This document shows, piece after piece, positions 16,462 to 27,691 of a DNA stretch of 64,000 bases. This DNA is from Haliea alexandrii (GTDB lineage Bacteria > Pseudomonadota > Gammaproteobacteria > Pseudomonadales > Halieaceae): assembly GCF_003719295.1 (NCBI RefSeq), contig NZ_RFLW01000003.1:62001-126000 (forward strand). Direction: 5' to 3'. The notes under the pieces are model-generated. The model made no database searches, was not told where the DNA came from, and worked only from the letters and a program-made list of their open reading frames with translations. Numbering within the stretch: the first letter of the stretch is position 1; each line of letters starts with the position of its first letter. The position numbers were made by a program, and so were the translations under genes.

Positions 16462-19071
16462 TCAGGCGTTCTGGGCCAGCGCGTCTGCCACCCAGTCTGC
16501 CACCGCACCCAGTGCCGCCGGCAGGCCGGCCACATCGCTGCCGCCACCCTGGGCCATATCCGGGCGACCGCCGCCCTTGCCACCCAAACGCCCGGCAAAT
16601 TCGCGCATCAGGTTGCCGGCGCTGACACGGTCGGTCAGGTCCTTGCTCACACCGGCGGCCAGGGCCACTTTGTCGCCATCCACCGCGGCGAGCAGCACCA
16701 CGGCGCTGCCCAGCTTGTTCTTGACCTGGTCCAGCGTGTCGCGCAGTGACTTGGCATCGGCGCCTTCCACGTTCGCCGCCAGCACCTTGATACCGCCCAC
16801 ATCGACCGCCTGCGCCGTCAGGTCACCGCCGGCGGAGGTGGCGAGCTTCTGTTTCAGCCGTGCCAGTTCCTTTTCCAGCTCGCGGTTCTCGTTGCGCAGG
16901 GCTCCCACGCGGGCTGCCACGGCATCGCGCCCGGCTTTGACCACTTCGCACACGGCATCCAGCTGTGCCTCAGTGTGGGCGATGGCCTCCAGCGCACCGG
17001 CGCCGGTAACGGCCTCGATACGGCGCACACCGGAGGCAATACCGGATTCCGACAGAATGCGAAACACACCGATATCGCCAGTACGGTCAACGTGGGTGCC
17101 GCCGCAGAGTTCCACCGAGTAATCCGCCTCACCCATGCTCAACACGCGCACTTCATCGCCGTATTTCTCGCCGAATAGCGCCATAGCGCCGGCCTCGATG
17201 GCCGCATCCATAGACATGAGTCGCGTGGAGACCGGGGTGTTGGCGCGGATCTGCGCGTTCACCTGCGTGGCGATTTCGGCCAGCTCAGCAGGCGTGAGCG
17301 CCTCGAAGTGGGAGAAGTCGAAGCGCAGGCGCTCGGAATCCACCAGCGAGCCTTTCTGTGTGACGTGCTCGCCCAGCACGCGGCGCAGCGCCGCGTGCAT
17401 GAGGTGCGTTGCAGAATGGTTGAGGCGTGTGCGCTGGCGCACACTGGCGTCGACGCTGGCTTGCAGGCGGTCACCCACCTTGACACTGCCTTGCAGCACC
17501 GTCACATGATGCAGGTGCTGGCTTTGTGCCTTGGTGGTATCGGTGACTTCAAGCCGCACACCCTCGGCCTGCAAATAGCCGGTGTCGCCGGCCTGACCGC
17601 CAGACTCGCCGTAGAACGGCGTGCAATCGAGCACCACGACGCCCTGCTGATCGGCGTGCAGGGCGTCGACGGCGGCACCGTCACACAGTAGCGCGGTCAC
17701 CCTGCCCTCGCCTTCCACGCTGTCATAGCCGGTGAACTCGGTGCTGCCTTCCAGCGTGAGCACCGCGTTGTAATCCACTTTGAAACTGCCACCTTCCTGG
17801 GACCGGCTGCGCTGCGCCGCCATCGCTTGCTCATAGCCGGCCATATCCAACTCCAGGCCGCGCTCGCGGGCGATGTCGTTGGTCAGGTCAACCGGAAAGC
17901 CGTATGTGTCATACAGCTTGAACACGACGTCGCCGGGGATCGCGCCACTGCTGATGCCCGCCAACGCGTCCTGCAGAATCTGCAAGCCGTTGTCCAGCGT
18001 CTTGGCGAACTGCTCCTCTTCGGCCAGCAGCGCCTTTTCCACCTGCGGCTGCAGTTTGACCAGCTCTGGATAGGCATCGCCCATCTCCGTGGCCAGTGTG
18101 GCCACAAGCTGATGGAAAAACGGCGCGGTGGCGCCCAGCTTGTTGCCGTGGCGGATGGCGCGGCGAATGATGCGGCGCAACACGTAGCCGCGACCCTCGT
18201 TGCCCGGCAGCACGCCATCGACAATAAGGAATGCGCAGGAGCGAATGTGGTCGGCAATAACGCGCAGCGAATTGTGCTCAAGATCCGACACGTCCAGCAG
18301 CGTCGCCGCCGCGCGGATCAGCGCCTGGAACAGGTCGATTTCATAGTTGCTGTGTACGCCCTGCTTGACCGCCGCGATGCGCTCCAGGCCCATACCGGTA
18401 TCCACCGAGGGCTTGGGCAACGGGTGCAGTTCACCGCTGGCATCGCGGTTGAACTGCATGAACACCAGGTTCCAGATCTCGATATAGCGATCCAGATCGT
18501 CGCCTTCGCTGCCGGGGGGGCCGCCGGGCACGTGCGGGCCGTGGTCGTAGAAGATTTCCGAACAGGGGCCGCAGGGGCCGGTATCGCCCATCTGCCAGAA
18601 GTTGTCTTCATCCAGGCGCGAGAAGCGCTCGGCGCTGACGCCCATCTCCTTCAGCCAGATATCGGCGGCTTCGTCGTCAGAGACGTGCACCGTCACCCAC
18701 AACCGCTCGGCGGGCAGGCCCAGAGTCTCGGTAAGAAAGTGCCAGGCGAACTGAATGGCCTCGCGCTTGAAGTAGTCACCAAAACTGAAGTTGCCGAGCA
18801 TCTCGAAAAAGGTGTGGTGGCGCGCGGTGTAGCCCACGTTCTCGAGGTCGTTGTGCTTGCCGCCGGCCCGCACGCAGCGCTGGCTGCTGGTGGCGCGCAC
18901 GTAGGAGCGCGGCTCCGTGCCCAGGAACGTGTCCTTGAACTGGTTCATGCCCGCATTGGTGAACAGCAGCGTGGGGTCGTTGCCCGGCACCAGTGAACTG
19001 CTGGGCACCCTCGTGTGGCCCTGCGCCTCGAAATAGGCCAGGAATGCTTCGCGTATGTCGCCTGTTTTCAT
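16462..19071 (-). CDS. alaS: Alanyl-tRNA synthetase
   Basis: An 869-residue class II synthetase charging tRNA-Ala. The N-terminal catalytic core starts [14 protein letters not shown] and has motif 1 and motif 2 near [11 protein letters not shown] and [15 protein letters not shown]. The editing domain carries the zinc-binding HSATH around residue 550 and CGGTH around residue 654. The C-terminal part has the coiled coil (residues about 725-760) and the C-Ala domain ending in [15 protein letters not shown]. Length is normal. It overlaps the HIT gene upstream by ATGA and is followed directly by aspartokinase and csrA. Confidence 0.98.
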   Translation of the reverse strand: MKTGDIREAFLAYFEAQGHTRVPSSSLVPGNDPTLLFTNAGMNQFKDTFLGTEPRSYVRATSSQRCVRAGGKHNDLENVGYTARHHTFFEMLGNFSFGDYFKREAIQFAWHFLTETLGLPAERLWVTVHVSDDEAADIWLKEMGVSAERFSRLDEDNFWQMGDTGPCGPCSEIFYDHGPHVPGGPPGSEGDDLDRYIEIWNLVFMQFNRDASGELHPLPKPSVDTGMGLERIAAVKQGVHSNYEIDLFQALIRAAATLLDVSDLEHNSLRVIADHIRSCAFLIVDGVLPGNEGRGYVLRRIIRRAIRHGNKLGATAPFFHQLVATLATEMGDAYPELVKLQPQVEKALLAEEEQFAKTLDNGLQILQDALAGISSGAIPGDVVFKLYDTYGFPVDLTNDIARERGLELDMAGYEQAMAAQRSRSQEGGSFKVDYNAVLTLEGSTEFTGYDSVEGEGRVTALLCDGAAVDALHADQQGVVVLDCTPFYGESGGQAGDTGYLQAEGVRLEVTDTTKAQSQHLHHVTVLQGSVKVGDRLQASVDASVRQRTRLNHSATHLMHAALRRVLGEHVTQKGSLVDSERLRFDFSHFEALTPAELAEIATQVNAQIRANTPVSTRLMSMDAAIEAGAMALFGEKYGDEVRVLSMGEADYSVELCGGTHVDRTGDIGVFRILSESGIASGVRRIEAVTGAGALEAIAHTEAQLDAVCEVVKAGRDAVAARVGALRNENRELEKELARLKQKLATSAGGDLTAQAVDVGGIKVLAANVEGADAKSLRDTLDQVKNKLGSAVVLLAAVDGDKVALAAGVSKDLTDRVSAGNLMREFAGRLGGKGGGRPDMAQGGGSDVAGLPAALGAVADWVADALAQNA

Positions 19072-19421
19072 TGGAACCCTGCCATCTGTCCTTCAGCAAA
19101 CCCGCGGCCCGCCAGAATATGCAGGTGCAGGTGGAATACGGTCTGGCCCGCGCCGGCGCCGTTATTGACGATGAGGCGGAAAGCCTCAGCCACACCCAGC
19201 TGTTCCGCCACTTTACCGGCGGCGAGCATAAGGTGTCCGAGCAGCGCCTGGTCGTCAGCCGCGGCATCAACCAGACGGGGAATACCCTTTTTCGGAATCA
19301 CCAGCACATGTACCGGCGCCTGCGGGTTGATGTCGTTGATGGCGATGCAGTGTTCGTCTTCATAGAGCAACTCCGCGGGAATCTCGCCACTGACAATCTT
19401 GCCGAATATCGTCTCAGACAT
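19068..19421 (-). CDS. hinT: HIT family nucleotide hydrolase (HinT-like)
   Basis: A 117-residue histidine-triad protein of the HinT/PKCI branch, which hydrolyses purine nucleoside phosphoramidates including aminoacyl adenylates. The triad HxHxH is His97-His99-His101 ([11 protein letters not shown]), and the opening [16 protein letters not shown] is typical. It overlaps alaS by four bases. Coupling of a protein that can clear aminoacyl-AMP to an aminoacyl-tRNA synthetase makes biochemical sense, though a functional link is inference. Confidence 0.94.
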   Translation of the reverse strand: MSETIFGKIVSGEIPAELLYEDEHCIAINDINPQAPVHVLVIPKKGIPRLVDAAADDQALLGHLMLAAGKVAEQLGVAEAFRLIVNNGAGAGQTVFHLHLHILAGRGFAEGQMAGFQ

Positions 19422-19424
19422 GCC

Positions 19425-19610
19425 TTACCCCAGTTTCTCGTCAGCGCTGAGCTGGCGTGCCTCGCTTTCCAGCATGACCGGAATGCCATCGCGTACGGGG
19501 TACGCCAGGCCACTGGCCTTGCAGATCAGCTCGTCTTTTTCCTTGTCGTACGCCAGTGGGGCCTTGGTGACCGGACACACCAGAATACTCAGCAGTTTCT
19601 CGTCAATCAT
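19425..19610 (-). CDS. Trm112/YcaR family small protein
   Basis: A 61-residue protein like E. coli YcaR and the zinc-ribbon protein Trm112: [13 protein letters not shown] near the start and [12 protein letters not shown] at the end. Cys12 and Cys29 are present, but the usual second Cys of CPxC is Thr here (CPVT), so zinc binding may be lost. The ATG at 19610 follows AGGAC. Its stop is 3 bp from the HIT gene start, making one operon with HIT, alaS, aspartokinase and perhaps csrA. In other genomes YcaR lies next to lpxK/kdsB; that context is absent. Confidence 0.88.
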   Translation of the reverse strand: MIDEKLLSILVCPVTKAPLAYDKEKDELICKASGLAYPVRDGIPVMLESEARQLSADEKLG

Positions 19611-19702
19611 GACAGGTCCTGAGGAATGCAAAGGGCCTGCATTATACGGATTTTTCCCAGCCATAACACGCTGTTGGCCGGCGCCCGGCCAGGGGCGCCC
19701 GG

Positions 19703-20515
19703 CTAAGGCAGGCGCATAGGCGGCACCAGCAGCTGCGGGTCGATACGCGCGCTGCGCCAGGACATGCGCCAGTCCAGGTGTGGCCCGGTGGCACGGCCGG
19801 TGGCACCGACCTCGCCGATGATGTCACCGGGGGCTATGGCGTCACCCACCGCAACCCGCACTTTGCTCAGGTGCAGGAAGGATGAGGAGAGCCGGTAGCC
19901 GTGGTCGAGAATGATGGTGCCGCCGGAGTAAAACAGGTCTGGCTCGGCCAACGTCACCACCCCGGCCGCCGGGGCGCGCACAATGGTGCCGGTGGGCACG
20001 GCCACGTCCACACCGTAGTGCGGGCTGCCGGGCTTGCCGTTATACACCCGCTGGCTGCCGTAGACACCCGAAATACGCCCCTCCACCGGCCAGCGAAAGC
20101 CCGTCAGCACACCGGCCAGCAGGTCCGGGCGGCGCAGCTGCCGGGCCTTGGCGGCATTCACCAATTCGCGTTCCCGGGCGATGCGCGCCAGCTGCTCCGG
20201 CGGCGGCGTTACCGTGCGCTGGGGCACACCCTCTACCCGCTGGATGTTGTATTCCCGCGTGGCGATGGCCAGTTCCTGCCGGCAATCACCCACCTGCAGC
20301 ATCGCGCTGGGCGCGGCGTCACGGCTGAAGCCGGCGATGAACGTGCCATCATCCAGCACATCCAGCGCGGCGCCGTCGAGCAGCACTGGCGTACCCGGCG
20401 CCGCCTGACCCCAAACAAGGCCACCCTGCTGCAGGTTTCCCTGCACGTCCAGGCACGCGGCATACGCGGAGTGGGCACCGACGGCCAGGAGGGCGGCAAG
20501 CAAACAGGCTTTCAT
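19703..20515 (-). CDS. M23 family (LytM) peptidase, exported
   Basis: A 270-residue protein with a signal peptide (cut about residue 19, AYA-A) and a C-terminal LytM/M23 domain that normally cleaves peptidoglycan cross-links or activates amidases. The zinc motif HxxxD is His166-Asp170 (HYGVD), a His lies at 215, and the last motif is HLDW with His246 where the family usually has HLHF, so the final zinc His is replaced by Asp248. The middle (about 105-130) is a helical linker. GreB is divergent, 71 bp away. A regulatory non-enzyme role is possible because of the altered motif. Confidence 0.88.
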   Translation of the reverse strand: MKACLLAALLAVGAHSAYAACLDVQGNLQQGGLVWGQAAPGTPVLLDGAALDVLDDGTFIAGFSRDAAPSAMLQVGDCRQELAIATREYNIQRVEGVPQRTVTPPPEQLARIARERELVNAAKARQLRRPDLLAGVLTGFRWPVEGRISGVYGSQRVYNGKPGSPHYGVDVAVPTGTIVRAPAAGVVTLAEPDLFYSGGTIILDHGYRLSSSFLHLSKVRVAVGDAIAPGDIIGEVGATGRATGPHLDWRMSWRSARIDPQLLVPPMRLP

Positions 20516-20586
20516 CGTTCGATTCTCCTTCGCAGACAGGGACTGCCTGCTAGTGTAGTGAAACTCGCGCCGTTAGAATACGCACG

Positions 20587-21105
20587 ATGAGCCGCTATCG
20601 CCCACCCCGCCGACGGGGATCGCCTTATATCACCCCGCAAGGGGAGGCAGTACTGCGCGCCGAGCTACATCAGCTGTGGAAGGTGGAACGACCGCAGGTC
20701 ACTGACGTGGTACACGAGGCGGCGAAAAACGGCGACCGCTCGGAAAACGGGGATTACATCTACGGCAAACGCCGGCTGCGCGAAATCGACTCACGGGTGC
20801 GCTTTCTCAGCAAGCGGCTGGAGGAGCTCAACGTGGTCGACCGCATACCGGCAGACACCGAAAAGGTGTTCTTCGGCGCCTGGGTCACTCTCGAAGACGA
20901 GGCCGGCACGGAACGTTGCTACCGCATCGTGGGGCCCGATGAATTCGACCTGGCCGCGGGCAAACTGAGCATGGATTCTCCGCTGGCCCGCAGCCTGCTG
21001 GGGAAACGCCTGGATGACGAGGTCAGCCTGCACAGCCCCGGCGGCGAGCAACACTACGTGATTGCCGCGGTCGACTACAGCGACCCTGCAGCCCGCGCGA
21101 CCTGA
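20587..21105 (+). CDS. greB: Transcription elongation factor GreB
   Basis: A 172-residue GreA/GreB family factor that enters the RNA polymerase secondary channel and promotes cleavage of backtracked RNA. The coiled-coil tip has the acidic pair in GDRSENGDYIYGKRRLREID, diagnostic of GreB, and the C-terminal FKBP-like domain follows (from about residue 90). A TAGAAT -10-like hexamer at 20574-20579 is so close to the ATG that a very short leader would result. The stop codon lies inside a strong hairpin. Confidence 0.95.
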   Translation: MSRYRPPRRRGSPYITPQGEAVLRAELHQLWKVERPQVTDVVHEAAKNGDRSENGDYIYGKRRLREIDSRVRFLSKRLEELNVVDRIPADTEKVFFGAWVTLEDEAGTERCYRIVGPDEFDLAAGKLSMDSPLARSLLGKRLDDEVSLHSPGGEQHYVIAAVDYSDPAARAT

Positions 21106-21122
21106 CCCTCACTGGTCGCGCG
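21094..21122. terminator. Hairpin between convergent greB and lipoprotein genes
   Basis: CGCGCGACC (21094-21102) pairs perfectly with GGTCGCGCG (21114-21122), leaving an 11-base loop that contains the greB stop codon. It lies between converging genes and could act in both directions. There is no T-run, so termination is plausible rather than certain. Confidence 0.42.
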
Positions 21123-21137
21123 CGCCGCGTGCTCACC

Positions 21138-23309
21138 TCAACCCCCGGGGTTGTAGCCGTTGGTGAAACAGGCGTGTTCCGGCGCACAGGTGTCGACGAA
21201 CCGGCCCTCGCCGTCCGGCCTCAGGAAGGCGGATTTCTGTGCCTGCGCCGCGGGCTCGCGCCGCGGCAAGCTGTGGGGGTCATTGCCAAAATCAGGCTCC
21301 ACCGGCGGGGTGTTGGTGATGGGTGGCGGTGCGGTGCCGCCCTCAAGCGCGCCAGCGCCTACCGGGCCGTCGTCCCACAGGGTCAACACCGAGCCGGTAA
21401 AATCACCGGCAGGCACGGGCTCCAGCCCCACATAGGGATTGCTGTCCGGGTGGCGCCCGGTTTCCAGCGCGGGAATGCGCAGGTGCGCACCGATACTGCG
21501 CGCCATGAACTCCGCCGACCACATGCTCACCTGGTGGTCGCCGTAGGCCACCTGCAGCAACACCGCATGCACCGGCGTATTGGGCAACGGGTCGCGTTCG
21601 ATGTGCACAACATAGCCGCTGGTCTCGGCGCGATCCCACAGCAGCTGCGCCATGGACAGCAGGAAGCTCTGATCCTTGACGCTCGGATAGCCACCGCCCT
21701 CTTCGCCGGTACCGCTACCGCTGAAGAACGGCGTGAACGCGTTGAAGTCCACGCTGCGCCGCAGCAGGAAACTGTAGGACATGCCCGGCACACCCAGCAC
21801 GCCGCGCGTCACGTCCTGAATAACCGCCATCAGCGCGCCGCCGAGAATCCCGCCCTGGCTGTTGCCATCGTAATACACCGTGCTGTTGTCAAATACCGGC
21901 TGGCCCGCTGCCTGGAAGGCCGGGTCGGCCGCGAAGCCGGCGTCGCTCTTCAGTAGCCGGGCGAGGAACATGAAGTTCAGCAAGCCCTGCTGTTGCCGGT
22001 CGAAGAAAGCCTGCATCAGGCTGAAGTCCTGCAGCACCTGAATCGCAAACGGCACATCGGCGCTGGCAAAGCCCGCCCAATCGGTGGCGCAGAACATCAT
22101 CTGGTGGTCCAGCGCCATGATGTCAACGTTCTGCCGCGTGCCACCGCGCGCCTCATTGGCGCTCCCCAGCAAGCCGTGCCCGTACAGCGATGGGCGCGCC
22201 TGTGCCTTGGGTGGTGCCTCAAAGTCTTCGGCCACCGAGCGTGGGATACGGCAAACGAAGTTGGCTGCAAACAGGTTGTCGCCATTCAGGCGGTCCGGCA
22301 GTCCGTCATCGGGCGTGGCGTAGTAGAACGCCGAGCCCGGCGCGCCTTCGTCGGAGTCGAGGAAGTTGGGAACGAAGAATGTGCCGGCGATTTCACGCGC
22401 GATCTGTTCATCCTGGCCATCGCTGCAGCCGTCCGGGTCGCAGGGTGCGAAATCCGTGAGGGTGCTGATGACGTAATCCGGTGCGGCGGCGCCAAGGTCC
22501 GCAAAGGCTTCGTCGCGAATGTGCAGCAGGCGCTCGGTGATATTGCGGGCACTGGCCACGGTGAAGTCCCAGGCCAGATACAACTCGCTGCGCTCTACTC
22601 CGGCGTCTTCGAGCGTACTGAACAGTGCTTCCATTGCCGGACGACGCGCCTCGATGTCGGCGTTGTCGGTCAGGGTGTTATCGCGAAACGCGCGGAACAC
22701 CTCCGGCGCCTCCAGCAACTCACCGGCGCTGTCGCGCAGGTTACGCAGCGCCACAATGTAGCGTTCCCCCCGCTCGAACTGCACCATGGGCCGGATAATC
22801 AAGGCCTGCTCGGCAGCGTCATCGGTATTGGCGTCCAGTTCCGCAAACACGAGATGCTGCTCACCCGTGCTGGCGCGAATCACCACGACCGGGGAGTCAG
22901 CCTCCAGCGACAGCGAAAGATCGGTGATCGGCGGCGCGCCGGTCTGCGCCAGATCCACGCCCGGCACCTGGGCGAGGATCATCTGCGAGGGGGAGAAACC
23001 GTCGTTGCGGTTCCATTCCGCAGGGTCCACGCGGTCACCGCGCCGATTGGCCGGCAGCGATTCCTGATTGAGGTTTACCCGGCGCCCGGTCTCCAGGCTC
23101 TCATCAGCCACCGTGAACACATCGCTGGGCCAGGGGAACATGCAGTTCTCCGCATCCAGCATCTCGCAGCGGTCAGCATTGGGGGTGTCGATACTGATCG
23201 GCGGGGGCGGCTCGGGGGGCGGGGTAACCGGAACGGTGTCCGTGCCATCGGAACAGGCGGCCAGGCCCACCAATAATGACAGGTAAATCATGGGGCGCTG
23301 CAGTGTCAT
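21138..23309 (-). CDS. Large lipoprotein with alpha/beta-hydrolase signature
   Basis: A 723-residue protein with a lipoprotein signal ending in LAAC (Cys19), then a proline-rich linker (about 29-37). A GGAGG site precedes the ATG. The C-terminal half has YGHGLLGS (376-383) and the nucleophile elbow GNSQG with Ser484, both typical of alpha/beta hydrolases; the N-terminal part looks strand-rich and may be a lipase-type accessory domain. It resembles surface lipases of marine gammaproteobacteria in layout. I cannot name the substrate. It stands alone, converging on greB. Confidence 0.7.
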   Translation of the reverse strand: MTLQRPMIYLSLLVGLAACSDGTDTVPVTPPPEPPPPISIDTPNADRCEMLDAENCMFPWPSDVFTVADESLETGRRVNLNQESLPANRRGDRVDPAEWNRNDGFSPSQMILAQVPGVDLAQTGAPPITDLSLSLEADSPVVVIRASTGEQHLVFAELDANTDDAAEQALIIRPMVQFERGERYIVALRNLRDSAGELLEAPEVFRAFRDNTLTDNADIEARRPAMEALFSTLEDAGVERSELYLAWDFTVASARNITERLLHIRDEAFADLGAAAPDYVISTLTDFAPCDPDGCSDGQDEQIAREIAGTFFVPNFLDSDEGAPGSAFYYATPDDGLPDRLNGDNLFAANFVCRIPRSVAEDFEAPPKAQARPSLYGHGLLGSANEARGGTRQNVDIMALDHQMMFCATDWAGFASADVPFAIQVLQDFSLMQAFFDRQQQGLLNFMFLARLLKSDAGFAADPAFQAAGQPVFDNSTVYYDGNSQGGILGGALMAVIQDVTRGVLGVPGMSYSFLLRRSVDFNAFTPFFSGSGTGEEGGGYPSVKDQSFLLSMAQLLWDRAETSGYVVHIERDPLPNTPVHAVLLQVAYGDHQVSMWSAEFMARSIGAHLRIPALETGRHPDSNPYVGLEPVPAGDFTGSVLTLWDDGPVGAGALEGGTAPPPITNTPPVEPDFGNDPHSLPRREPAAQAQKSAFLRPDGEGRFVDTCAPEHACFTNGYNPGG

Positions 23310-23370
23310 GCAAACCTCCAGGGTCGAATTATTGTTATGCCGACCCGGAGACTAGCGCAGCCCGCGCCGC

Positions 23371-24588
23371 TCAGTCCAGCGCAGCGTAGACCATGGATTC
23401 CAGCTGTCCGCGCAGGTTGAAGGTACTCGACGGCATGAGCTGAGTCATGAAGATCACCACCAGTTCCTCTTCCGGGTCGACCCAGAACAGGGTGCTGGCC
23501 AAGCCGCCCCAGAAGAAGCTGCCCAGCGAGGCCAGGTTGCCGTTTTTCACCGGGTCAATCTTGTTGGCGAAACCCAACCCGAAGCCCACGCCCTCGTACT
23601 CGGTTTCACTGAAGCTACCCATGGCGTATTGCTCCAGGTCCACGTCCCCGGGCAAGTGATTGGCCGTCATGTACTCCAGCGTGCGCGAGCCGAGAATGCG
23701 CACGCCATCCAATGTGCCGCCCTGCAGCAACATCTGGCAAAAGCGGAAGTAGTCGCCAACGGTGGACAGCAGGCCCCCACCGCCGGAGTAGAAAACCCGG
23801 TCGCGGAACCGGCTATCCTGGCCGTCGTCGTTGCAAACCAGGTTTTTCGCGGCATCACGCTCGTAACAGGAGGCGAGCCGGTGCACCTTGTCCGGCGCTA
23901 TATTAAAGGCGGTATCGACCATACCCAGCGGGCCGAACAGGTGTTCCTGCAAATAGTCCGGCAATGACTGGCCGCTGATCACCTCGATCAGGTAACCCAG
24001 CACGTCGGTCGCCAGGGAGTAGTTCCAGCGGGTACCGGGGGAGAATTCCAGCGGCAGCTGCGCCAGCTGCTCGATCATGTGCTTGAGCGTATAACCCGGC
24101 GCCGGGTTGCCGATCTGAAGCTTGCGGTAGGCGTAATCCAGATTGCTCTCACGCAGGAAGTCGTAGGTGAGGCCCGAGGTATGTCGCAACAGGTCGCGGA
24201 TGGTCATGGGGCGAGCGCAAGGCGCCGTCGCAAACTGCGGAAAGGCGCCTGCAGTTCGCACCTCAAGGTTGCGCCACTCGGGGATAAAGCGGTGTACCGG
24301 ATCATCCAGCGAAAACAGACCGCGCTCGTACAGCATCATCAACGCCACCGAGGTAATCGGCTTGCTCATGGAGTAGATGCGGAAAATGGTATCCACGCTC
24401 ATCGGCGTATCGCGTTCGAGGTCGCTCAGCCCCGCGACGTCGAGCAGGCCCACGCGGCCGTAACGCGCCACCAGGGTGACGCTGCCCGGGAGTTTGCCGG
24501 GTTCCAGGTAGCGGCCACGTAAATGCTCGCCAATGCGCGCGAGCTGTGCCGCATTGAGGCCCAGAGTCTCGGGGTTTACCTGTTCCAT
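23371..24588 (-). CDS. Serine hydrolase of the beta-lactamase (class C/EstB) family
   Basis: A 405-residue protein of the class C beta-lactamase fold, more likely an esterase or peptidase than a resistance enzyme. The catalytic SxxK is Ser73-Lys76 (SMSK), and the second motif is YSL rather than YAN in RWNYSLATDVLGYL, as in EstB-type esterases. No signal peptide is visible, so it is cytoplasmic. The ATG at 24588 follows AGGAGA. The long open frame upstream of it is antisense to gcvP and not coding. It is divergent from gcvP. Confidence 0.88.
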   Translation of the reverse strand: MEQVNPETLGLNAAQLARIGEHLRGRYLEPGKLPGSVTLVARYGRVGLLDVAGLSDLERDTPMSVDTIFRIYSMSKPITSVALMMLYERGLFSLDDPVHRFIPEWRNLEVRTAGAFPQFATAPCARPMTIRDLLRHTSGLTYDFLRESNLDYAYRKLQIGNPAPGYTLKHMIEQLAQLPLEFSPGTRWNYSLATDVLGYLIEVISGQSLPDYLQEHLFGPLGMVDTAFNIAPDKVHRLASCYERDAAKNLVCNDDGQDSRFRDRVFYSGGGGLLSTVGDYFRFCQMLLQGGTLDGVRILGSRTLEYMTANHLPGDVDLEQYAMGSFSETEYEGVGFGLGFANKIDPVKNGNLASLGSFFWGGLASTLFWVDPEEELVVIFMTQLMPSSTFNLRGQLESMVYAALD

Positions 24589-24735
24589 GCGGTCTCCTGA
24601 TCGCGAGGCGTACGAAGTTGCCGGGCAGTGTGCCAGACTGGTCACAAGGGGTACAGAATATTGCCGCTCGGGGGCCCTGCTGCTACCATTCGCGCCTTTC
24701 CCGACACCCGCTGCCACGCCCGCCCCGGAGCTGCC

Positions 24736-27627
24736 ATGACTCGCCTTTCGCTGTCCGAACTGGAACACTCTCAGGAATTCGTTGGGCGCCATATCGGGCC
24801 CACGCCGGCGCAGCAGGCAGAGATGGCGCGCCTGCTCGGCTTCGACAGCCTCGACGCCCTCATTGACGCCACCGTGCCCGCGCGCATCCGCAATCAGGCG
24901 CCCATGGACCTGGCCGCGCCGCAAACCGAACAGGCCGTGCTGGCGCGGCTGCGTGCCATTGCCGGCAAGAACCGCGTGCTGAAATCCTACATCGGCACTG
25001 GCTACCACGACACCTATACGCCCGCCGTTATTCAGCGCAATGTGCTGGAAAACCCGGGTTGGTACACCGCTTATACCCCCTACCAGCCGGAGATATCCCA
25101 GGGCCGCCTTGAAGCCCTGCTCACCTTCCAGCAGGCCATCATGGACCTGACCGGCATGGAACTGGCCAATGCCTCCATGCTGGACGAGGGCACCGCTGCG
25201 GCAGAGGCCATGACCCTTCTGCAACGGGTGAACAAGAAGAATCGCAGCAGCACGTTTATCGTCGCAGAGGACTGCCATCCACAAACCATCGCCGTCGTCC
25301 GCACCCGCGCCGAGGCACTGGATATCGAGGTGGTGGTGGGTGATCCCGCCCAGCTTGCGGGCAGCACCGAGGCTTTCGGCCTGCTGCTGCAGTACCCCGG
25401 CACCTACGGCCATGTGCATGACCTGGAACCGCTGATTGCGAAAGCGCAGAAGGCCGGCACTCTGGTCACCGTGGCCGCCGACCTGATGTCGCTGTTGGTG
25501 CTGAAGTCCCCCGGTGCCCAGGGCGCCGATGTGGTTGTGGGCAATTCACAGCGCTTTGGCGTACCCATGGGTTTTGGCGGCCCGCATGCAGCCTTCTTTG
25601 CGACACGCGATGCCTACAAGCGCTCGACCCCCGGGCGCATTATCGGTGTGTCCATCGACCGCCACGGCAACGAAGCCCTGCGCATGGCCATGCAGACCCG
25701 CGAACAGCATATTCGCCGGGAGAAGGCCACCAGCAATATCTGCACGGCTCAGGCGCTGCTCTCCATCATGGCGGCCTTCTATGCCATGTATCACGGGCCG
25801 GTGGGGCTGCGGCGCATCGCCGAGCGTGTGCACTACCTCACCGGGCTGCTGGCGACGGGCCTGCAGGCGGCCGGCATGACGGCGGAAAACACGGCCTACT
25901 TCGACACACTCACACTGAACGTGGGCGACCAGCAGCAGGCCATTGTCGAGCGCGCCCTGGCGGCGGGCATGAACCTGCGCATTATCGGCACCCACAAACT
26001 GGGCATTGCCCTGGACGAGACCACCACGGCGGAAGATGTCGACCAGCTGCTGGCAGCCATCACGGGCAAAGCGGCGGGAACACCCTGTCGGGATCAGGCC
26101 GCGCCGGCCACGGCGATACCCGCATCGCTACAGCGCAGCGTGGACTACCTGCAGCACCCGTTGTTCAACGACTACCACTCGGAAACGGAGATGCTGCGCT
26201 ACATGCGCCGGCTGGAAACCCGCGACATCGCCCTCAACCAGGCCATGATTCCGCTGGGCAGCTGCACCATGAAGCTCAACGCCACCACCGAAATGCTGCC
26301 CGTCACCTGGGCCGAATTCGCCGGCATCCACCCGTTCGCCCCGGCCAACCAGACCGAGGGCTACCGCGAGATGCTGGCGGAGCTGGAGCATATGCTCAAG
26401 GAATGCACCGGCTACGACGCCATTTCGCTGCAACCCAACGCGGGCTCCCAGGGCGAGTATGCCGGCCTGCTGGCCATTCGCCGCTATCACGAGAGCCGCG
26501 GTGACGACCAGCGCGACGTGTGCCTGATCCCCTCCTCCGCACACGGCACCAACCCCGCCAGCGCGGCGCTGGCCGGCATGCGTGTGGTCATTGTCGATTG
26601 TGATGCCGACGGCAACGTCGACCTCACCGATCTCACAGCCCGCGCCGAACAGTACAGCAACGAACTCGCGGCGATCATGATCACCTACCCCTCCACCCAC
26701 GGCGTGTTTGAAGAGACCGTGGTCGATGTGTGCGATATCGTGCACCGTCATGGCGGCCAGGTGTACGTGGACGGCGCCAACCTGAACGCGCTGGTGGGGC
26801 TCGCTTCCCCCGGCAAGTTCGGCGCGGACGTGTCGCACCTGAACCTGCACAAAACCTTCTGTATTCCGCACGGTGGTGGCGGCCCCGGTATGGGCCCCAT
26901 CGGCGTAGGCGCACACCTGCAGCCCTTCCTGCCCTCGCACCCGGTGGTGCCGGTGCCAGGCCTGCCAGAGAGCAACGACGTGGTGTCCGCCGCCCCCTGG
27001 GGCAGCGCCTCCATTCTGCCTATCAGCTGGGCCTACATTGCGCTCATGGGCGCTGAAGGCCTCACCCAGGCCACGCGCGTGGCGATTCTCAGCGCCAACT
27101 ACATCGCCCACCGTCTGCAAGACCACTATCCGGTGCTCTACACCGGGCGCAACGGCACGGTGGCGCACGAGTGCATTGTCGACATCCGCCCGCTGAAAGA
27201 AGCCAGCGGTATCTCCGAAGAGGATATCGCCAAGCGCCTGGTCGACTTCGGCTTCCACGCCCCCACCATGTCCTTCCCGGTGGCGGGCACACTGATGATC
27301 GAGCCGACTGAATCGGAATCACTCGCCGAGCTGGACCGCTTCTGCGACGCCATGATCGCCATCCGCGAAGAAATCCGCGCGGTGGAAGAAGGCCGCCTGG
27401 ATGCCACCGACAACCCCCTGCGCAACGCCCCACATACCCTGCAGGACGTGACGGCCGAGCATTGGGAGCACGCCTACACGCGGGAACAGGCCGCCTACCC
27501 GCTGCCCTCCCTGCGGCAGCGCAAGTACTGGCCGCCGGTGAACCGTGTGGACAACGTGTACGGTGACCGCAACCTGGTATGTTCCTGCCCGAGCATTGAT
27601 GCGTATCGGGAGCCGGTGGGCGTGTAG
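24736..27627 (+). CDS. gcvP: Glycine dehydrogenase (decarboxylating), P protein
   Basis: A 963-residue single-chain P protein of the glycine cleavage system, which decarboxylates glycine on PLP and passes aminomethyl to the H protein lipoyl arm. The ATG at 24736 follows CCGGAG and gives the expected opening ([11 protein letters not shown]). The N-terminal half is the inactive-like domain and the C-terminal half holds the PLP lysine, Lys706 in [18 protein letters not shown]. gcvT and gcvH are not adjacent, so they must lie elsewhere. The short leader shows no recognisable glycine riboswitch. Confidence 0.97.
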   Translation: MTRLSLSELEHSQEFVGRHIGPTPAQQAEMARLLGFDSLDALIDATVPARIRNQAPMDLAAPQTEQAVLARLRAIAGKNRVLKSYIGTGYHDTYTPAVIQRNVLENPGWYTAYTPYQPEISQGRLEALLTFQQAIMDLTGMELANASMLDEGTAAAEAMTLLQRVNKKNRSSTFIVAEDCHPQTIAVVRTRAEALDIEVVVGDPAQLAGSTEAFGLLLQYPGTYGHVHDLEPLIAKAQKAGTLVTVAADLMSLLVLKSPGAQGADVVVGNSQRFGVPMGFGGPHAAFFATRDAYKRSTPGRIIGVSIDRHGNEALRMAMQTREQHIRREKATSNICTAQALLSIMAAFYAMYHGPVGLRRIAERVHYLTGLLATGLQAAGMTAENTAYFDTLTLNVGDQQQAIVERALAAGMNLRIIGTHKLGIALDETTTAEDVDQLLAAITGKAAGTPCRDQAAPATAIPASLQRSVDYLQHPLFNDYHSETEMLRYMRRLETRDIALNQAMIPLGSCTMKLNATTEMLPVTWAEFAGIHPFAPANQTEGYREMLAELEHMLKECTGYDAISLQPNAGSQGEYAGLLAIRRYHESRGDDQRDVCLIPSSAHGTNPASAALAGMRVVIVDCDADGNVDLTDLTARAEQYSNELAAIMITYPSTHGVFEETVVDVCDIVHRHGGQVYVDGANLNALVGLASPGKFGADVSHLNLHKTFCIPHGGGGPGMGPIGVGAHLQPFLPSHPVVPVPGLPESNDVVSAAPWGSASILPISWAYIALMGAEGLTQATRVAILSANYIAHRLQDHYPVLYTGRNGTVAHECIVDIRPLKEASGISEEDIAKRLVDFGFHAPTMSFPVAGTLMIEPTESESLAELDRFCDAMIAIREEIRAVEEGRLDATDNPLRNAPHTLQDVTAEHWEHAYTREQAAYPLPSLRQRKYWPPVNRVDNVYGDRNLVCSCPSIDAYREPVGV

Positions 27628-27691
27628 ACAAGCGCGGCGGAAAAGGGGGGGCTCGCAACGCATAGTGCTCAGCTTGACTTGGGCACCGTAC

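Noticed and set aside
17827..18996. Long open frame antisense to alaS
   Set aside because: Shadow of alaS, without ribosome site or domain.
24589..24735. Glycine riboswitch before gcvP
   Set aside because: The leader shows none of the conserved glycine-aptamer segments and is too short for the usual tandem.
26128..27258. Long open frame antisense to gcvP
   Set aside because: The opposite strand encodes a canonical P protein; the antisense product is His/Gly/Val-rich with no recognisable motif, a usual by-product of high GC.
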